This document shows, in pieces, positions 8,100 through 16,707 of a DNA stretch of 64,000 bases. The stretch spans positions 1,054,001 through 1,118,000 of the forward strand of contig NZ_CP009933.1 in NCBI RefSeq assembly GCF_000968375.1, in the 5' to 3' direction. Both the position numbers and the translations under genes were made by a program. Position 1 is the stretch's first letter. The number at the start of each line of letters is the position of its first letter. Source of the DNA: Clostridium scatologenes. Its GTDB lineage: Bacteria > Bacillota > Clostridia > Clostridiales > Clostridiaceae. The notes under the pieces were generated by a model that did no database searches, was not told the DNA's origin, and saw nothing but the letters and a program-made list of their open reading frames with translations.

Positions 8100-8879
8100 A
8101 TGAAAGAATACATAGTAGATAACATGAAAAATAAGATGAGATATCATGATTTACCTGGTGAAGATACACCTATATTATTTATTCATGGGTTAGGTTGTGC
8201 TGGATCATTTGATTATCCTGAAGTAGCAGCACAAACTGATTTAATAAATCACAGACGAATATTAATAGATTTGCTTGGCAGTGGATTTAGTGATAAACCA
8301 GATAATTATTTATACACTGTAAAAGAGCATGCAAATTATTTGTATAATTTCGTGCAGGATTTAAAGCTCTCTAAGTTTATTATTTTCGGTCATAGTTTAG
8401 GTGGTGCTGTTGCACTTGAACTTGCTAATAAATGTAAAGATAATATCGAGACAATTATTCTTAGTGAAGCTAACTTAGATAAAAGTAATAAGGGTTCATC
8501 AACTTATGAATTTGGAACTTATCAGGAAGAAGATTTTGTAAATGGAATATTTGATGAAGTTGTCAATGAAAATTCAAGTGAAAATTCCATGTGGGCAGCA
8601 ACATTATCAGTTTGGTCTTCTACAGCAGCTAGTAGAATTTCAAAGTCAGCAGTTGAGGGGGCAGAGCCATCATGGCGCGAGATATTATATTCATTGAAAT
8701 GTAAAAGGACATTCATTTTTGGTGAAAAATCTTTACCAGACGATGACCAAACTGAATTTAAGAAACACATGATAAATATTGAAATTGTAAAATCAGCGGG
8801 ACATTCTATGGCTTGGGAAAATCCAAAGGGATTAGCAGAAGCAATTAAGAAAGGCATTCTTTATGCACGACAATTATAA
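8100..8879 (+). CDS. Alpha/beta hydrolase
   Basis: 259 residues, alpha/beta-hydrolase fold: oxyanion segment FIHGLGCAG near residue 27, DLLGSGFSDKP near 57, nucleophile elbow GHSLGG with Ser99, and C-terminal AGHSMAWENP with His235. These are the expected positions for a catalytic Ser-His pair. The ATG at 8100 is preferred over 8064 since AAGGAATGGATG precedes it and homology begins there. Substrate is not predictable. It is an enzyme among immunity-like genes; whether it belongs to the same operon functionally or is a passenger is unclear. Confidence 0.8.
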   Translation: MKEYIVDNMKNKMRYHDLPGEDTPILFIHGLGCAGSFDYPEVAAQTDLINHRRILIDLLGSGFSDKPDNYLYTVKEHANYLYNFVQDLKLSKFIIFGHSLGGAVALELANKCKDNIETIILSEANLDKSNKGSSTYEFGTYQEEDFVNGIFDEVVNENSSENSMWAATLSVWSSTAASRISKSAVEGAEPSWREILYSLKCKRTFIFGEKSLPDDDQTEFKKHMINIEIVKSAGHSMAWENPKGLAEAIKKGILYARQL

Positions 8880-8933
8880 ACTTTAATTTGTTATAGTATT
8901 TCAAAAGATAATTATGCAAAGGAGAGATTTGTA

Positions 8934-9350
8934 ATGGGCAGAATTAGTGAATATATGGAGGAAATGCCTGAGATATATGAAGATAAGGTAGAACTTAATA
9001 AAAGTACTTATAATGAAAATACTTTATCATTGGCACCCAAAGCTTTAAGAGAGTTTTATGCTGAATATTCAAAGGTTGATTTACCATTTGGATATATATA
9101 TTCTATTGAAAACTCATTAAAAGGCTCAAAAGCTGAACCTTTTAAAAGTGAAGGCTTTTTTTCTTTTGGTTTTGATGGATACTTTTCCTATTGGTTATGT
9201 TTATTTACACCTGATGAAGATGGTCTATCATTTACATTTTGGGATCATGAGAGTGGTGCAGATATAGATGGAGCAGTATATAAGGATATTATAGAATTTT
9301 TAGAAGCTATGAGATCGGAATATGAAGAAAATAAAGATCAATGGGAGTAG
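8934..9350 (+). CDS. SMI1/KNR4-like protein
   Basis: 138 residues, acidic, cytosolic. SUKH-like elements are LSLAPKALREFYAEYSKVDLP, then YIYSIEN, a Phe/Gly strand FFSFGFDGYFSYWLCLFTP and FTFWDHESGADIDG ending with a helix EFLEAMRSEYEEN. The ribosome site AAAGGAGAG lies 9 nt before the ATG. It is 54 nt after the hydrolase gene and 62 nt before the next. The assignment rests on the pattern of helix-strand-WDHE, which is typical of the family; the target toxin is not known. Confidence 0.7.
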   Translation: MGRISEYMEEMPEIYEDKVELNKSTYNENTLSLAPKALREFYAEYSKVDLPFGYIYSIENSLKGSKAEPFKSEGFFSFGFDGYFSYWLCLFTPDEDGLSFTFWDHESGADIDGAVYKDIIEFLEAMRSEYEENKDQWE

Positions 9351-9412
9351 TTAAAAAACTTGAGAAACTTTGTATTTGAGAAAACTAAATTTAATAGAAA
9401 GAAGTGTTGTAA

Positions 9413-10087
9413 ATGGGATTGTTTTTATCAATGTCTGGTGTGATAGGTAAGAATGCAGCAGAAGTAACAAATGCATTACAAGAATACATTAATATAAACG
9501 AAGGTATAATAGAGGAAGTTCAACCAGTAAATGAAGCTTTTGATTTATGTGTTATTGGTGAAAATGAAAAGAATACTACTATTGTTTATCCAAATGATTT
9601 CTTCGAATGGGAAGAAACGTCAGAATATTTATCTAAGGCATTAAATACTAGTGTATTTTCATTTCATATACACGATGGTGATTTTTGGATGTATAATTTT
9701 TATAACTGTGGTGAAAGTAAAGATAAGTTTAATCCGATTCCTGATTATTGGGAAAATTTACCTGAAGAAGAAATAGAAAAGTGGAAAGGAAATCCTCAGA
9801 TCATATGTAAGTTTATTAAAGATATATATTTCAATGATATTGAAAATTATTATAAATTTTGGGGAAAAGATAATGTAAAAAATAAGAAAGCTTATGAAGA
9901 AGATGAATTTAGTTTTGGAAATGATTGGCAAGTGATAGATTTCATGGACAAGCTTAATATTATATATCCTTTTGAACAGGAAAATGGATTTCCAATAGGA
10001 AAAACTTATAAGATTACATTGAAAGATAAATTTCAGGAGTTTAAGGAAAAGTTGTGTGAATCAATTTCAAAAATTAAATTTGATTAG
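9413..10087 (+). CDS. Conserved protein of immunity locus
   Basis: 224 residues. The N-terminus MGLFLSMSGVIG, the central FSFHIHDGDFWMYNFYNCGE and FNPIPDYWENLPEEEIEKWKG give a distinctive pattern that I associate with uncharacterised Firmicute and actinobacterial proteins near immunity genes. The HIHDGDFW motif could coordinate a metal, but nothing else supports catalysis. No signal or membrane segment. The ribosome site (AGAAAGAAGTG) is moderate. It is followed by a 111-nt gap before the DUF2262 gene. Confidence 0.6.
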   Translation: MGLFLSMSGVIGKNAAEVTNALQEYININEGIIEEVQPVNEAFDLCVIGENEKNTTIVYPNDFFEWEETSEYLSKALNTSVFSFHIHDGDFWMYNFYNCGESKDKFNPIPDYWENLPEEEIEKWKGNPQIICKFIKDIYFNDIENYYKFWGKDNVKNKKAYEEDEFSFGNDWQVIDFMDKLNIIYPFEQENGFPIGKTYKITLKDKFQEFKEKLCESISKIKFD

Positions 10088-10198
10088 GAAAGTACAAGAA
10101 ATTGAAAAGCAGTGTACATTTCAAAAGGAAATTCTAATAATCATAGATGACTATTTTATTAATACAAAAATTAACATTAACTAAAATAGGAGGAAGTT

Positions 10199-11005
10199 AT
10201 GAGTAAAAAAAACAGCGAAATAAAAAGCTTTGAAAATAGATTTTCAGATGAGATATCTGAGGTGGCTGCTGTAACAGCTTCTTTAGGAGTTGGTGCAGGC
10301 AAGGCGGGAGGAGAAGAGTTATGGGAAGCTTCCATAGATATTATTGCTTGGAAAGATTTAAATAGCAGTGAATCATTAGTAAAAAAAGAAGTAAGACTAG
10401 CCTGGCTTACTGATGATGAAGGTTTAAAGGAATGGCAAAAGACTATTAAAAAAAGCTCTATAATTAAAATTAAGCTTAGAAAAGGAGAAAAATCCTTTAT
10501 GTTGCTAGAGCTTATAGATGCAGATTACAAGGATGAAGAACTTCAAAACATATTGCTAGAAGATCTAAAACCAGTATTTTATGAAGATGAGATTCTTGGA
10601 AAATTTAAATTAGATAAGGGCATTAAGCTTTTCGAAACTGACATCACCTGGGCAGGAGAAGAAGGACGGTTATATTTTGATCTAGATGAGGAAGAAACAA
10701 TGGAAGCTTCTTTGAAAACTGCATATGAGCTCTTTAAAAATCAAAAACACTGGAGTGATAAAATTAAAGAATATGCTGCAAGTGAGCTTTTAGATCTTGC
10801 AAATGATTGGATTGACGAAGAAGATGATATTGACGATTTTACAGAAGAAATGTTTATTGAATCCATAGAGCTAGATACCATAAGCGTTTATCCTAAAGGT
10901 GAGTTTGAGATTTTCTTCTTTGATGGAGACTTATTTGCAGGACACTGCATCATAGTAAGTGGAAATATAAATGGAAATTTAGATTCAGCAGAAATTGCGG
11001 GATAA
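10199..11005 (+). CDS. DUF2262-like protein
   Basis: 268 residues. The C-terminal domain from about residue 115 fits DUF2262: LGKFKLDKGIKLFETDITWAG, then acidic helices, and the closing strand pair FEIFFFDGDLFAGHCIIVSG with NINGNLDSAEIAG at the end. The N-terminal domain has a Gly-rich GVGAGKAGGEELWEASIDII segment. Ribosome site GGAGGAAG directly upstream. DUF2262 proteins recur in immunity clusters; no biochemical role is established. It is followed by 70 nt before the endonuclease V-like gene. Confidence 0.7.
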   Translation: MSKKNSEIKSFENRFSDEISEVAAVTASLGVGAGKAGGEELWEASIDIIAWKDLNSSESLVKKEVRLAWLTDDEGLKEWQKTIKKSSIIKIKLRKGEKSFMLLELIDADYKDEELQNILLEDLKPVFYEDEILGKFKLDKGIKLFETDITWAGEEGRLYFDLDEEETMEASLKTAYELFKNQKHWSDKIKEYAASELLDLANDWIDEEDDIDDFTEEMFIESIELDTISVYPKGEFEIFFFDGDLFAGHCIIVSGNINGNLDSAEIAG

Positions 11006-11075
11006 TAGGATAAATTGAAAGTGGCAGTTGGATATCCTAGATATGAAATGTATAAATTTTAGGAGGTTAAGAATA

Positions 11076-11582
11076 ATGAAAGGTGTAATTGCAGCATGTT
11101 TTGATGTTTATTATTATGAAAATTATGCAAAAGCTAGTTGTGTTGTTTTTCAAAAAGATGAAGAGGAACGTATTATAGCTGAGTATAATATGCTAATTTA
11201 TGAGATAAATGAGTATATTCCAGGACAATTTTATAAAAGAGAACTGCCATGTATATTAAAACTTTTGGAGAAGGTAAAAGAAAATTTAGATTTTATTATT
11301 GTTGATAGTTTTGTGTGGCTTAATGATAGTAAAAAAGGATTAGGTGGATATTTATATGAAGCTTTAAATTGTAAAACGCCTGTTATTGGAGTAGCAAAAA
11401 CATTTTTTAAGGATAGCACAAATTATTTAAAAGTATATCGTGGAAATAGTAATAAACCTTTGTATGTTAGTGCGGCTGACTTAGATTTAAATTATGCTGC
11501 TCAATTTATAAAAGAACTAAATGGTGAGTATAGAATGCCGCAAGTATTAAAACGAGTTGATCAATTATCTAGGGAAGTGTAA
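11076..11582 (+). CDS. Divergent endonuclease V-like protein
   Basis: 168 residues colinear with endonuclease V, the deoxyinosine repair nuclease. Matches are FDVYYYE (Asp10), YIPGQFYKRELPCI (Glu56), IIVDSF (Asp77), GVAKTFF (Lys108) and a C-terminal YRMPQVLKRVDQLSRE. The three acidic metal ligands and the lysine are kept. The VDGHG-HPRR segment of canonical enzymes is replaced by VDSFVWLNDSKKGLG, and the late histidine (TGHR in E. coli) is absent. The ATG at 11076 follows AGGAGG by 8 nt; an upstream ATG at 11028 lacks one. Presence in an immunity gene run is unusual. Nuclease activity is therefore plausible but altered specificity is likely. Confidence 0.75.
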   Translation: MKGVIAACFDVYYYENYAKASCVVFQKDEEERIIAEYNMLIYEINEYIPGQFYKRELPCILKLLEKVKENLDFIIVDSFVWLNDSKKGLGGYLYEALNCKTPVIGVAKTFFKDSTNYLKVYRGNSNKPLYVSAADLDLNYAAQFIKELNGEYRMPQVLKRVDQLSREV

Positions 11583-11597
11583 AGGGAGAAATGACAT

Positions 11598-12179
11598 ATG
11601 GCAAAGAAAACATTTGATGATGAAGTATATGGAAAAATTACATATAAAGAAGACTATTGGTTGTTAAAGGATAGAGTAACATTTAAGATAAATAATAAAG
11701 AAATCATTGTTAAGGCAGAGATAGATGTTTATAATTCAATTTATGAAAATTTTAATATGGGACTAATGAGTGAAGGGTTAATGAAGTTCCATAGAGAAAA
11801 TCCAGAGCTTCTTAGAGCTGATGAAGCAGAAAAAATAAAAAATGAGCAAAAAGCATTGTATAAAAAATGTTTATTAGATAATTTTGATAAAACTTCTTAT
11901 AACATAGAAGAGGCAGCATTACGTAAAAGAGAAGAAATGCTGGAAGATGAAAATGAAAAGACTTTTTCTGAAATAGTAGGGAAGGAAAAAGCAAAAAGAG
12001 TTTTTCAAGCTAGAACAAGAGAAGAAAAGTTAGCTTCATTAGAGTTAAAAAGATTGAGAGTGTTTAAGGATTCAATTGAAATTGAATGTAAATGTGATTG
12101 GTTTAGTCCATCAGGAGGATTTGTTATTTTTAGTGATGGTAGTATTGAAATGTTTTATATTGATTCCATGAGTATTTAG
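11598..12179 (+). CDS. Unrecognised protein, last gene of immunity run
   Basis: 193 residues, start with AAGGGAG 9 nt upstream and only 15 nt after the endonuclease V-like gene, so tightly coupled. The N-terminus FDDEVYGKITYKEDYWLLKD resembles DUF6985-like proteins, the middle is a long charged helix with many Glu/Lys, and the end returns to beta sequence (DWFSPSGGFVIFSDGSIEM). No catalytic motif is seen. The gene is followed within 12 nt by a reverse-oriented copy of the composite repeat, which closes the run. Confidence 0.55.
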   Translation: MAKKTFDDEVYGKITYKEDYWLLKDRVTFKINNKEIIVKAEIDVYNSIYENFNMGLMSEGLMKFHRENPELLRADEAEKIKNEQKALYKKCLLDNFDKTSYNIEEAALRKREEMLEDENEKTFSEIVGKEKAKRVFQARTREEKLASLELKRLRVFKDSIEIECKCDWFSPSGGFVIFSDGSIEMFYIDSMSI

Positions 12180-12190
12180 ATATTTTTTAT

Positions 12191-12276
12191 TATAGAAAAA
12201 CTTATTCATAGACGTATTATCCGTTTTCTCCCACCTTAAGAGGATGTGAGTATTACGGATGGAAGCCATCGGATAA
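12191..12276 (-). repeat. Composite dispersed repeat, copy 2 (inverted)
   Basis: In reverse orientation it reads ATCCGATGGCTTCCATCCGT, then CATCCTCTTAAGGTGGGAG, then AACGGAT, clearly homologous to part B of copy 1 at 1143-1214. Only a remnant of part A survives (AAGTTTTTCTATA in reverse). The outer CCGT/ACGG stem and the CATCC-TCTTAA-GG(T)GG core are kept. It lies 11 nt after the stop of the 11598-12179 gene and is inverted relative to copy 1, so the two bracket an 11-kb block of immunity genes. Confidence 0.75.
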
Positions 12277-12446
12277 ATTTTAACTTCTTGTGAAATTCAC
12301 AACATGAGAGTTTATTCATTTGCTAATTTATGAATATATAAATAGTAGATGGGTAATATAATATTGGAATTAAGGGATTACTTTCTTTAATTTACTAAAG
12401 TGTTTTATTTAAAAATGCATGTTTTAACGAAAGGGGTAAACTTATT

Positions 12447-12827
12447 ATGAATAATAATCAAGGAGATTTACAAGAAGCAAAAGAACTAAATAAAAAATCT
12501 AGAGCAAATTCTGGGGCAATGAACAATTTAGCAAATGGTGAAATTACTAGTGGAATGAATGATGCAGATTTACAAGAGACAAGAGCATTAAATGCACAGT
12601 CTAGAGCAAATTCATCTGCAGGAGCAATGAATAGCTCAGTAAATAATGGAATGAATGATAATGCAGATTTACAGGAAGCAAAAGCACTAAATCAACAATC
12701 TAAATTGAATCCATCTGCAGGAGCAATGAGTAATTCAGTAGGTAGTGGAATGACTAGTGGAGTTAATGCTGGTGATTTACAAGAAGCAAGAGAACTAAAT
12801 AAAAAATCAAGACAAAATAAAAAATAA
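12447..12827 (+). CDS. Four-repeat gamma-SASP-like protein
   Basis: 126 residues made almost only of four repeats starting at Asp7, Asp41, Asp74 and Asp110, each DLQEA(K/R)xLNxxS(R/K)xN, separated by Ser/Gly/Ala/Asn/Met spacers (SAGAMNSSV-type). No cysteine, no aromatic residue. The pattern recalls gamma-type small acid-soluble spore proteins of Bacillus, where NAQQVRKQNQQS repeats act as amino-acid reserves in spores. Ribosome site AAAGGGG 11 nt upstream. It stands alone between the repeat element and a convergent esterase gene with a shared hairpin at 12963-13008. Confidence 0.6.
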   Translation: MNNNQGDLQEAKELNKKSRANSGAMNNLANGEITSGMNDADLQETRALNAQSRANSSAGAMNSSVNNGMNDNADLQEAKALNQQSKLNPSAGAMSNSVGSGMTSGVNAGDLQEARELNKKSRQNKK

Positions 12828-12962
12828 GAATTTATGATGATAACTTATGCATATATAAAGAAAATAATATATTGAATATGTTGAATTAAGAATAAAACTT
12901 ATAAAATATTGTGTTTAAGTTTCTAATGATACATTCCTGTTTTAATGATGTCATTAAAAAGC

Positions 12963-13012
12963 AATACCATATGTAGATTTGTAAAAATTCAAAGCTATAT
13001 ATGGTATTTTTA
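12963..13012. terminator. Bidirectional hairpin terminator
   Basis: AATACCATAT (12963-12972) pairs with ATATGGTATT (12999-13008), followed by TTTTA on the plus strand. It lies between the convergent SASP-like gene and the esterase gene, so it can end both. Confidence 0.65.
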
Positions 13013-13025
13013 TGTATTAGTATAG

Positions 13026-14060
13026 TTATGACTTGGTAATTTTGAATTGACTTTGTAGGTATAATGAAATCTGATTTATTGCTGCATCTGCTTTGCTTGT
13101 AATTTTATCCATTGTAATAAATCCATGGGGAACGCCCTTATATTCAGTAATGGTAACATTAATTCCTGCTTCTTTTAATTTGTTTCCATAAGTTTCACCT
13201 TCATCTTTTAATGGATCAGCTTCTGCTGTTATTATAAGAGTATCAGGTAATTTTCTTAAGTCTTTAGATAAAAGAGGAGAAGCATAAGGATTTTTTCTAT
13301 CTTCTTTTTTAGGAATATAGAGGGATATATACTTTTCCATATCATTTATTGAAAGATTGATAGCATTAGAAAATTGTGACCAAGAATTACTATTTAGTTG
13401 AAATATGTTTGTGGATGGATATATTAACACTTGACAAGTTATAGAAGGACCGTTTTTATCTCTTGCCATTAAAGAAACTACAGTAGAAAGATTTCCACCT
13501 GCACTATCTCCTGCAACAGCTATATTATTTTTATCACCATTTATATTTTTCGCATTTTTATAAGCCCAATTGAATACGGTGTATACATCGTTCACTGCAA
13601 TAGGAAAAGGATTTTCTGGAGCAAGATGATAGTCTACAGATATTACTATTGCTTTGGAATTTTGAGAAAGCTTTCTGCAAACAGTATCATGAGTATCAAG
13701 ATTTCCTCCAATCCAAAAGCCACCATGTGAATAAATAACTATTGGAAGTTTATTGTTGTTATTAGGTGTATATATACGTACTGGTATTCTTTTAGAGTTT
13801 TCTGAAATAGTAATATTCTTAATATTAGAAAATGGTATAGTTTTTTTTGACCATATAGTAGATTGATAATTTAAACTTTCCCTAAGTTTTTTTATAGAGT
13901 TGTTATCAATTGAGTTAGGATTAAGCATTTTGTTTAATCTTAAACTTATTGAAAGATATGTATCAAGTTTACCAATACCTGTTTTAACTAAGCTTCTAAT
14001 ACCTAAAAAGATTGCTATGATAAATAAAATAATTGATACTGTTTTAATACTTTTTTTCAT
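13026..14060 (-). CDS. Membrane-anchored HSL-family esterase (Aes-like)
   Basis: 344 residues. An N-terminal hydrophobic helix (about 7-24) probably anchors it or serves as a signal. The hormone-sensitive-lipase family motifs are HGGFWIGG (112-119, oxyanion hole), YHLAPE (144-149) and GDSAGGN with nucleophile Ser186; the acid and histidine follow in AEADPLKDEG and GVPHGF. This is an alpha/beta-hydrolase acting on short-chain esters, probably at the membrane surface. It is monocistronic and divergent from the manganese catalase gene. Confidence 0.85.
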   Translation of the reverse strand: MKKSIKTVSIILFIIAIFLGIRSLVKTGIGKLDTYLSISLRLNKMLNPNSIDNNSIKKLRESLNYQSTIWSKKTIPFSNIKNITISENSKRIPVRIYTPNNNNKLPIVIYSHGGFWIGGNLDTHDTVCRKLSQNSKAIVISVDYHLAPENPFPIAVNDVYTVFNWAYKNAKNINGDKNNIAVAGDSAGGNLSTVVSLMARDKNGPSITCQVLIYPSTNIFQLNSNSWSQFSNAINLSINDMEKYISLYIPKKEDRKNPYASPLLSKDLRKLPDTLIITAEADPLKDEGETYGNKLKEAGINVTITEYKGVPHGFITMDKITSKADAAINQISLYLQSQFKITKS

Positions 14061-14240
14061 CTTATTTATACCTCCAATAATTATATAAGATTATATTATA
14101 AAGATAGATTTATGTTGTATTTTTGTTGAATCTATTTTAGTATACCTAAAATTACCGAAAAGTTTTCACTTGCAATATGTATTTAATATGTGCATTTATG
14201 AAACATTATATTTAGAATATAAAAAGGAGATGTGATGTAG

Positions 14241-14936
14241 ATGTTTAAACATGAAAAGCAATTGCTTAAGGATGTTAAGGTGGAAAGAGCAAACCCTCAA
14301 TATGCAGTATTAATGCAAGAACAACTTGGTGGTGGTAATGGAGAACTTAAAGCTGCCATGCAATATATATCTCAGAGTTTTAGAATAAAAGATCCTGCAA
14401 TTAAAGATTTATTTTTAGATATAGGTTCAGAAGAATTGAGCCATATGGAAATGGTAGCACAAACTATCAATTTATTAAATGGTCATGCAGTGGATTTTAA
14501 TACTGTAACTAGCGGAGAAATTGAAACACATGTCCTTGGAGGATTATCACCAGTGCTAACTAATTCTTCTGGAGAACCATGGACAGCGAACTATGTAACA
14601 GTAACGGGTGATTTGGTAGCAGATTTACTTTCTAATATTGCCTCAGAACAAAGAGCAAAAGTTGTATATGAATATCTTCATCGTCAAATTAATGATAAAT
14701 ATGTTAGAGAAACTATAAACTTTCTATTAGAGAGAGAAGAAGCACATAATGCATTATTTAGAGAAGCTCTTAATAATGTTAAAGATACTGGATCAAATAA
14801 GAATTTTGGAGTTACAGAGGATTCAAAATTATATTTCGATTTATCAACACCAGGAAGATTCTATGAAAATCCTAATCCTACAGAGCCAAGCTTTGCAAAT
14901 CCTAGAAAAGAATCTGAATTGGCAGGAAAGCATTAA
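14241..14936 (+). CDS. Manganese catalase / CotJC-like protein
   Basis: 231 residues. The ferritin-like di-manganese site is visible as GGGNGELKAAMQY (Glu35), GSEELSHMEMV (Glu65/His68) and the second pair ASEQRAKVVYEYL and EREEAHNALFREAL. Length is between short CotJC proteins (about 190) and full manganese catalases (about 280), as is usual in clostridia. It would dismutate hydrogen peroxide, probably in the spore coat. The start has AAGGAGATGTGATG upstream. The gene is followed by a strong hairpin at 14970-15015. Confidence 0.85.
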   Translation: MFKHEKQLLKDVKVERANPQYAVLMQEQLGGGNGELKAAMQYISQSFRIKDPAIKDLFLDIGSEELSHMEMVAQTINLLNGHAVDFNTVTSGEIETHVLGGLSPVLTNSSGEPWTANYVTVTGDLVADLLSNIASEQRAKVVYEYLHRQINDKYVRETINFLLEREEAHNALFREALNNVKDTGSNKNFGVTEDSKLYFDLSTPGRFYENPNPTEPSFANPRKESELAGKH

Positions 14937-14969
14937 TTAGTAATAATGTTAAGTAAATTTTTCATTTAA

Positions 14970-15015
14970 AAAGCTATGGAATATATAAGCTTAATATCAT
15001 ATATTTCATAGCTTT
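14970..15015 (+). terminator. Hairpin terminator of the manganese catalase gene
   Basis: AAAGCTATGGAATATAT (from 14970) pairs with ATATATTTCATAGCTTT (to 15015), one mismatch pair, about 12 nt loop. A short T-rich tail follows. It lies 34 nt after the stop codon. Confidence 0.6.
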
Positions 15016-15220
15016 CATTTCAGTATTATATAATTATTAATTGGGGATATTTACATAAATATAATCTGATTGGATATCTGACTTGTCAAAGCAATATCCC
15101 AATGTTGTTCCAGATAATTTTTAACATGTTTTTAAATAATATATGTTTTGAAAACTTTAATTGTCTAATAGTTGAAAATTTTTAATAATTACTTCTGTAT
15201 CAAAAATTACTAAAGAAGTA

Positions 15221-15649
15221 CTATCTTATTTGCTGCCTTAAGTTTGTAAATAGCTCAAGCATAAAATTTTGTTCATCAATGATATGTTTAACTAATTCCT
15301 GCCAAGCAGCGTTTCCTCGACCATATCTTAGCAATTGAGGGTAAAATGACAAAGCATGCCTGTCATGAAGTATAAATTCATCAATTAATCTTCTTACATT
15401 ACCAATATTTCTAGCGTACAGAGCAGGATTAGAATTTACAATTCTTTTTAAGTACATTACATTATTATGAAGTTTTGAAAACATCATGTGAATGCTGGTA
15501 AGGTTATCTATTACAGTCCTTGGAAGATTAATACCAGAAAGTTTAGCTACTCTTTTAAAAAAGTTTGGATGGTCCTCTGAAATATGTGTCCATAATTGAA
15601 GTTCGTTAAAAACACAAGTAAATTGATTTACATGAGTATAACAATACAT
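15221..15649 (-). CDS. DUF2935-like helical protein
   Basis: 142 residues, helical, with His/Asp/Glu pairs (ELQLWTHISEDHPNFF near residue 16, DEFILHDRHALSFYPQLL near 90, HIIDEQNFMLELF near 125). These could form a hemerythrin- or ferritin-like bundle. The opening pattern resembles DUF2935, whose members are usually about twice as long, so this would be a single-repeat form. AGGAGGTAG precedes the ATG. It faces the manganese catalase gene convergently. Assignment is tentative. Confidence 0.5.
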   Translation of the reverse strand: MYCYTHVNQFTCVFNELQLWTHISEDHPNFFKRVAKLSGINLPRTVIDNLTSIHMMFSKLHNNVMYLKRIVNSNPALYARNIGNVRRLIDEFILHDRHALSFYPQLLRYGRGNAAWQELVKHIIDEQNFMLELFTNLRQQIR

Positions 15650-15860
15650 AGGCTACCTCCTGAAAAATATACACAATATATGATATGTAGCTTTTATGAA
15701 TATCGTTACATTGAATTCTAATTATATTTTTTTATAATATAGAACATACTATAAATATGATTATAAATTGAACATATTTTTCATACACTTTTTTGTATAA
15801 TTTATATACTAAAAGATTATTTAAGATTTATAATGGAAATGTTAATTGGAGTGAATGTTT

Positions 15861-16502
15861 ATGAACAAAATGAAAAAAGATAATAAACCTAAAAAGCTTC
15901 ATTTAATTTTGTTAATATTATTTGTTTTATGTTCTATTATATCAGCTATTGGTCCTAAGAGTTATTCTACATGGTTTTTTGAATTTTTACCCGCATTCAT
16001 AGGCGTTATAACGCTTATATTTACTTATAACAGATTTAAGTTTACGGATTTTGTCTATGAGCTCATTTTAATTGTAACGATAGTAATGTTGATTGGAGCA
16101 CACTATAAATATAGCGATGTACCTATATTTAATTCAATAAAGCAAGCATATAATTTAAAAAGGAACTATTACGATAGATTTGGACATTTTATGCAAGGGT
16201 TTATACCAGCTTTTATTATTAGGGAATTATTAATAAGAAAGATAAAATTAAAAAAAGGAATAGTACTATCTATAATTGTTGTTTGTATTTGTTTAGCAAT
16301 AAGTGGTTTCTATGAAATATTAGAAGGTGCAGCATGTATTGTATATAAAAGAGCTCCAGAGGATTTATTGGAATATCAAGGAGATAAATTGGATACTCAA
16401 TGGGATATGTTTTGTGCACTAATAGGATCTATTTTAATGGTAACTATGTTTCATAAAATTCATGATAGAAATATAAATAATTTAGAAAGTCACAAAAGAT
16501 AG
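15861..16502 (+). CDS. DUF2238 (YjdF-like) integral membrane protein
   Basis: 213 residues with about six membrane helices: residues near 11-29, 36-55, 61-80, then the conserved loop, 113-131, 140-160 and 186-200. The family hallmark is HYKYSDVPIFNSI followed by NYYDRFGHFMQGFIPAFI and REL, then WDMFCALIG near the end. Function unknown. ATG 15861 is preferred (GGAGTGAATGTTT upstream gives normal spacing), though ATG 15855 is possible. It is monocistronic, with a likely terminator at 16666-16706. Confidence 0.8.
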   Translation: MNKMKKDNKPKKLHLILLILFVLCSIISAIGPKSYSTWFFEFLPAFIGVITLIFTYNRFKFTDFVYELILIVTIVMLIGAHYKYSDVPIFNSIKQAYNLKRNYYDRFGHFMQGFIPAFIIRELLIRKIKLKKGIVLSIIVVCICLAISGFYEILEGAACIVYKRAPEDLLEYQGDKLDTQWDMFCALIGSILMVTMFHKIHDRNINNLESHKR

Positions 16503-16665
16503 TATTTATTGGCTATTCATAAGTAGTTCTTGCTTTTTGTTCAGCAGCTAATTTTTCTGTGCCACAATGTTGTAAGTTATAGAGATTTTGTAGGAAGTTT
16601 AGGATATAAAATAAGTTCAAAGGCATCTAGATTACTATGCCAGTGGACATTAACTCTTTTTATAT

Positions 16666-16707
16666 AAACAGCTTTAAGAAGTAGTTCTCTTAAAAGCTGT
16701 TTTTTTA
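16666..16707 (+). terminator. Hairpin with T-run
   Basis: AACAGCTTTaAGAAG pairs with CTCTTAAAAGCTGTT, with the right arm running into TTTTTTT. It follows the DUF2238 gene at a distance of about 165 nt and borders the recombinase relic, whose reverse-strand end lies at 16705. Confidence 0.6.

Noticed and set aside
8522..8857. Open frame on the minus strand opposite the alpha/beta hydrolase
   Set aside because: No ribosome site, no recognisable domain; the plus strand frame has Ser and His catalytic motifs.
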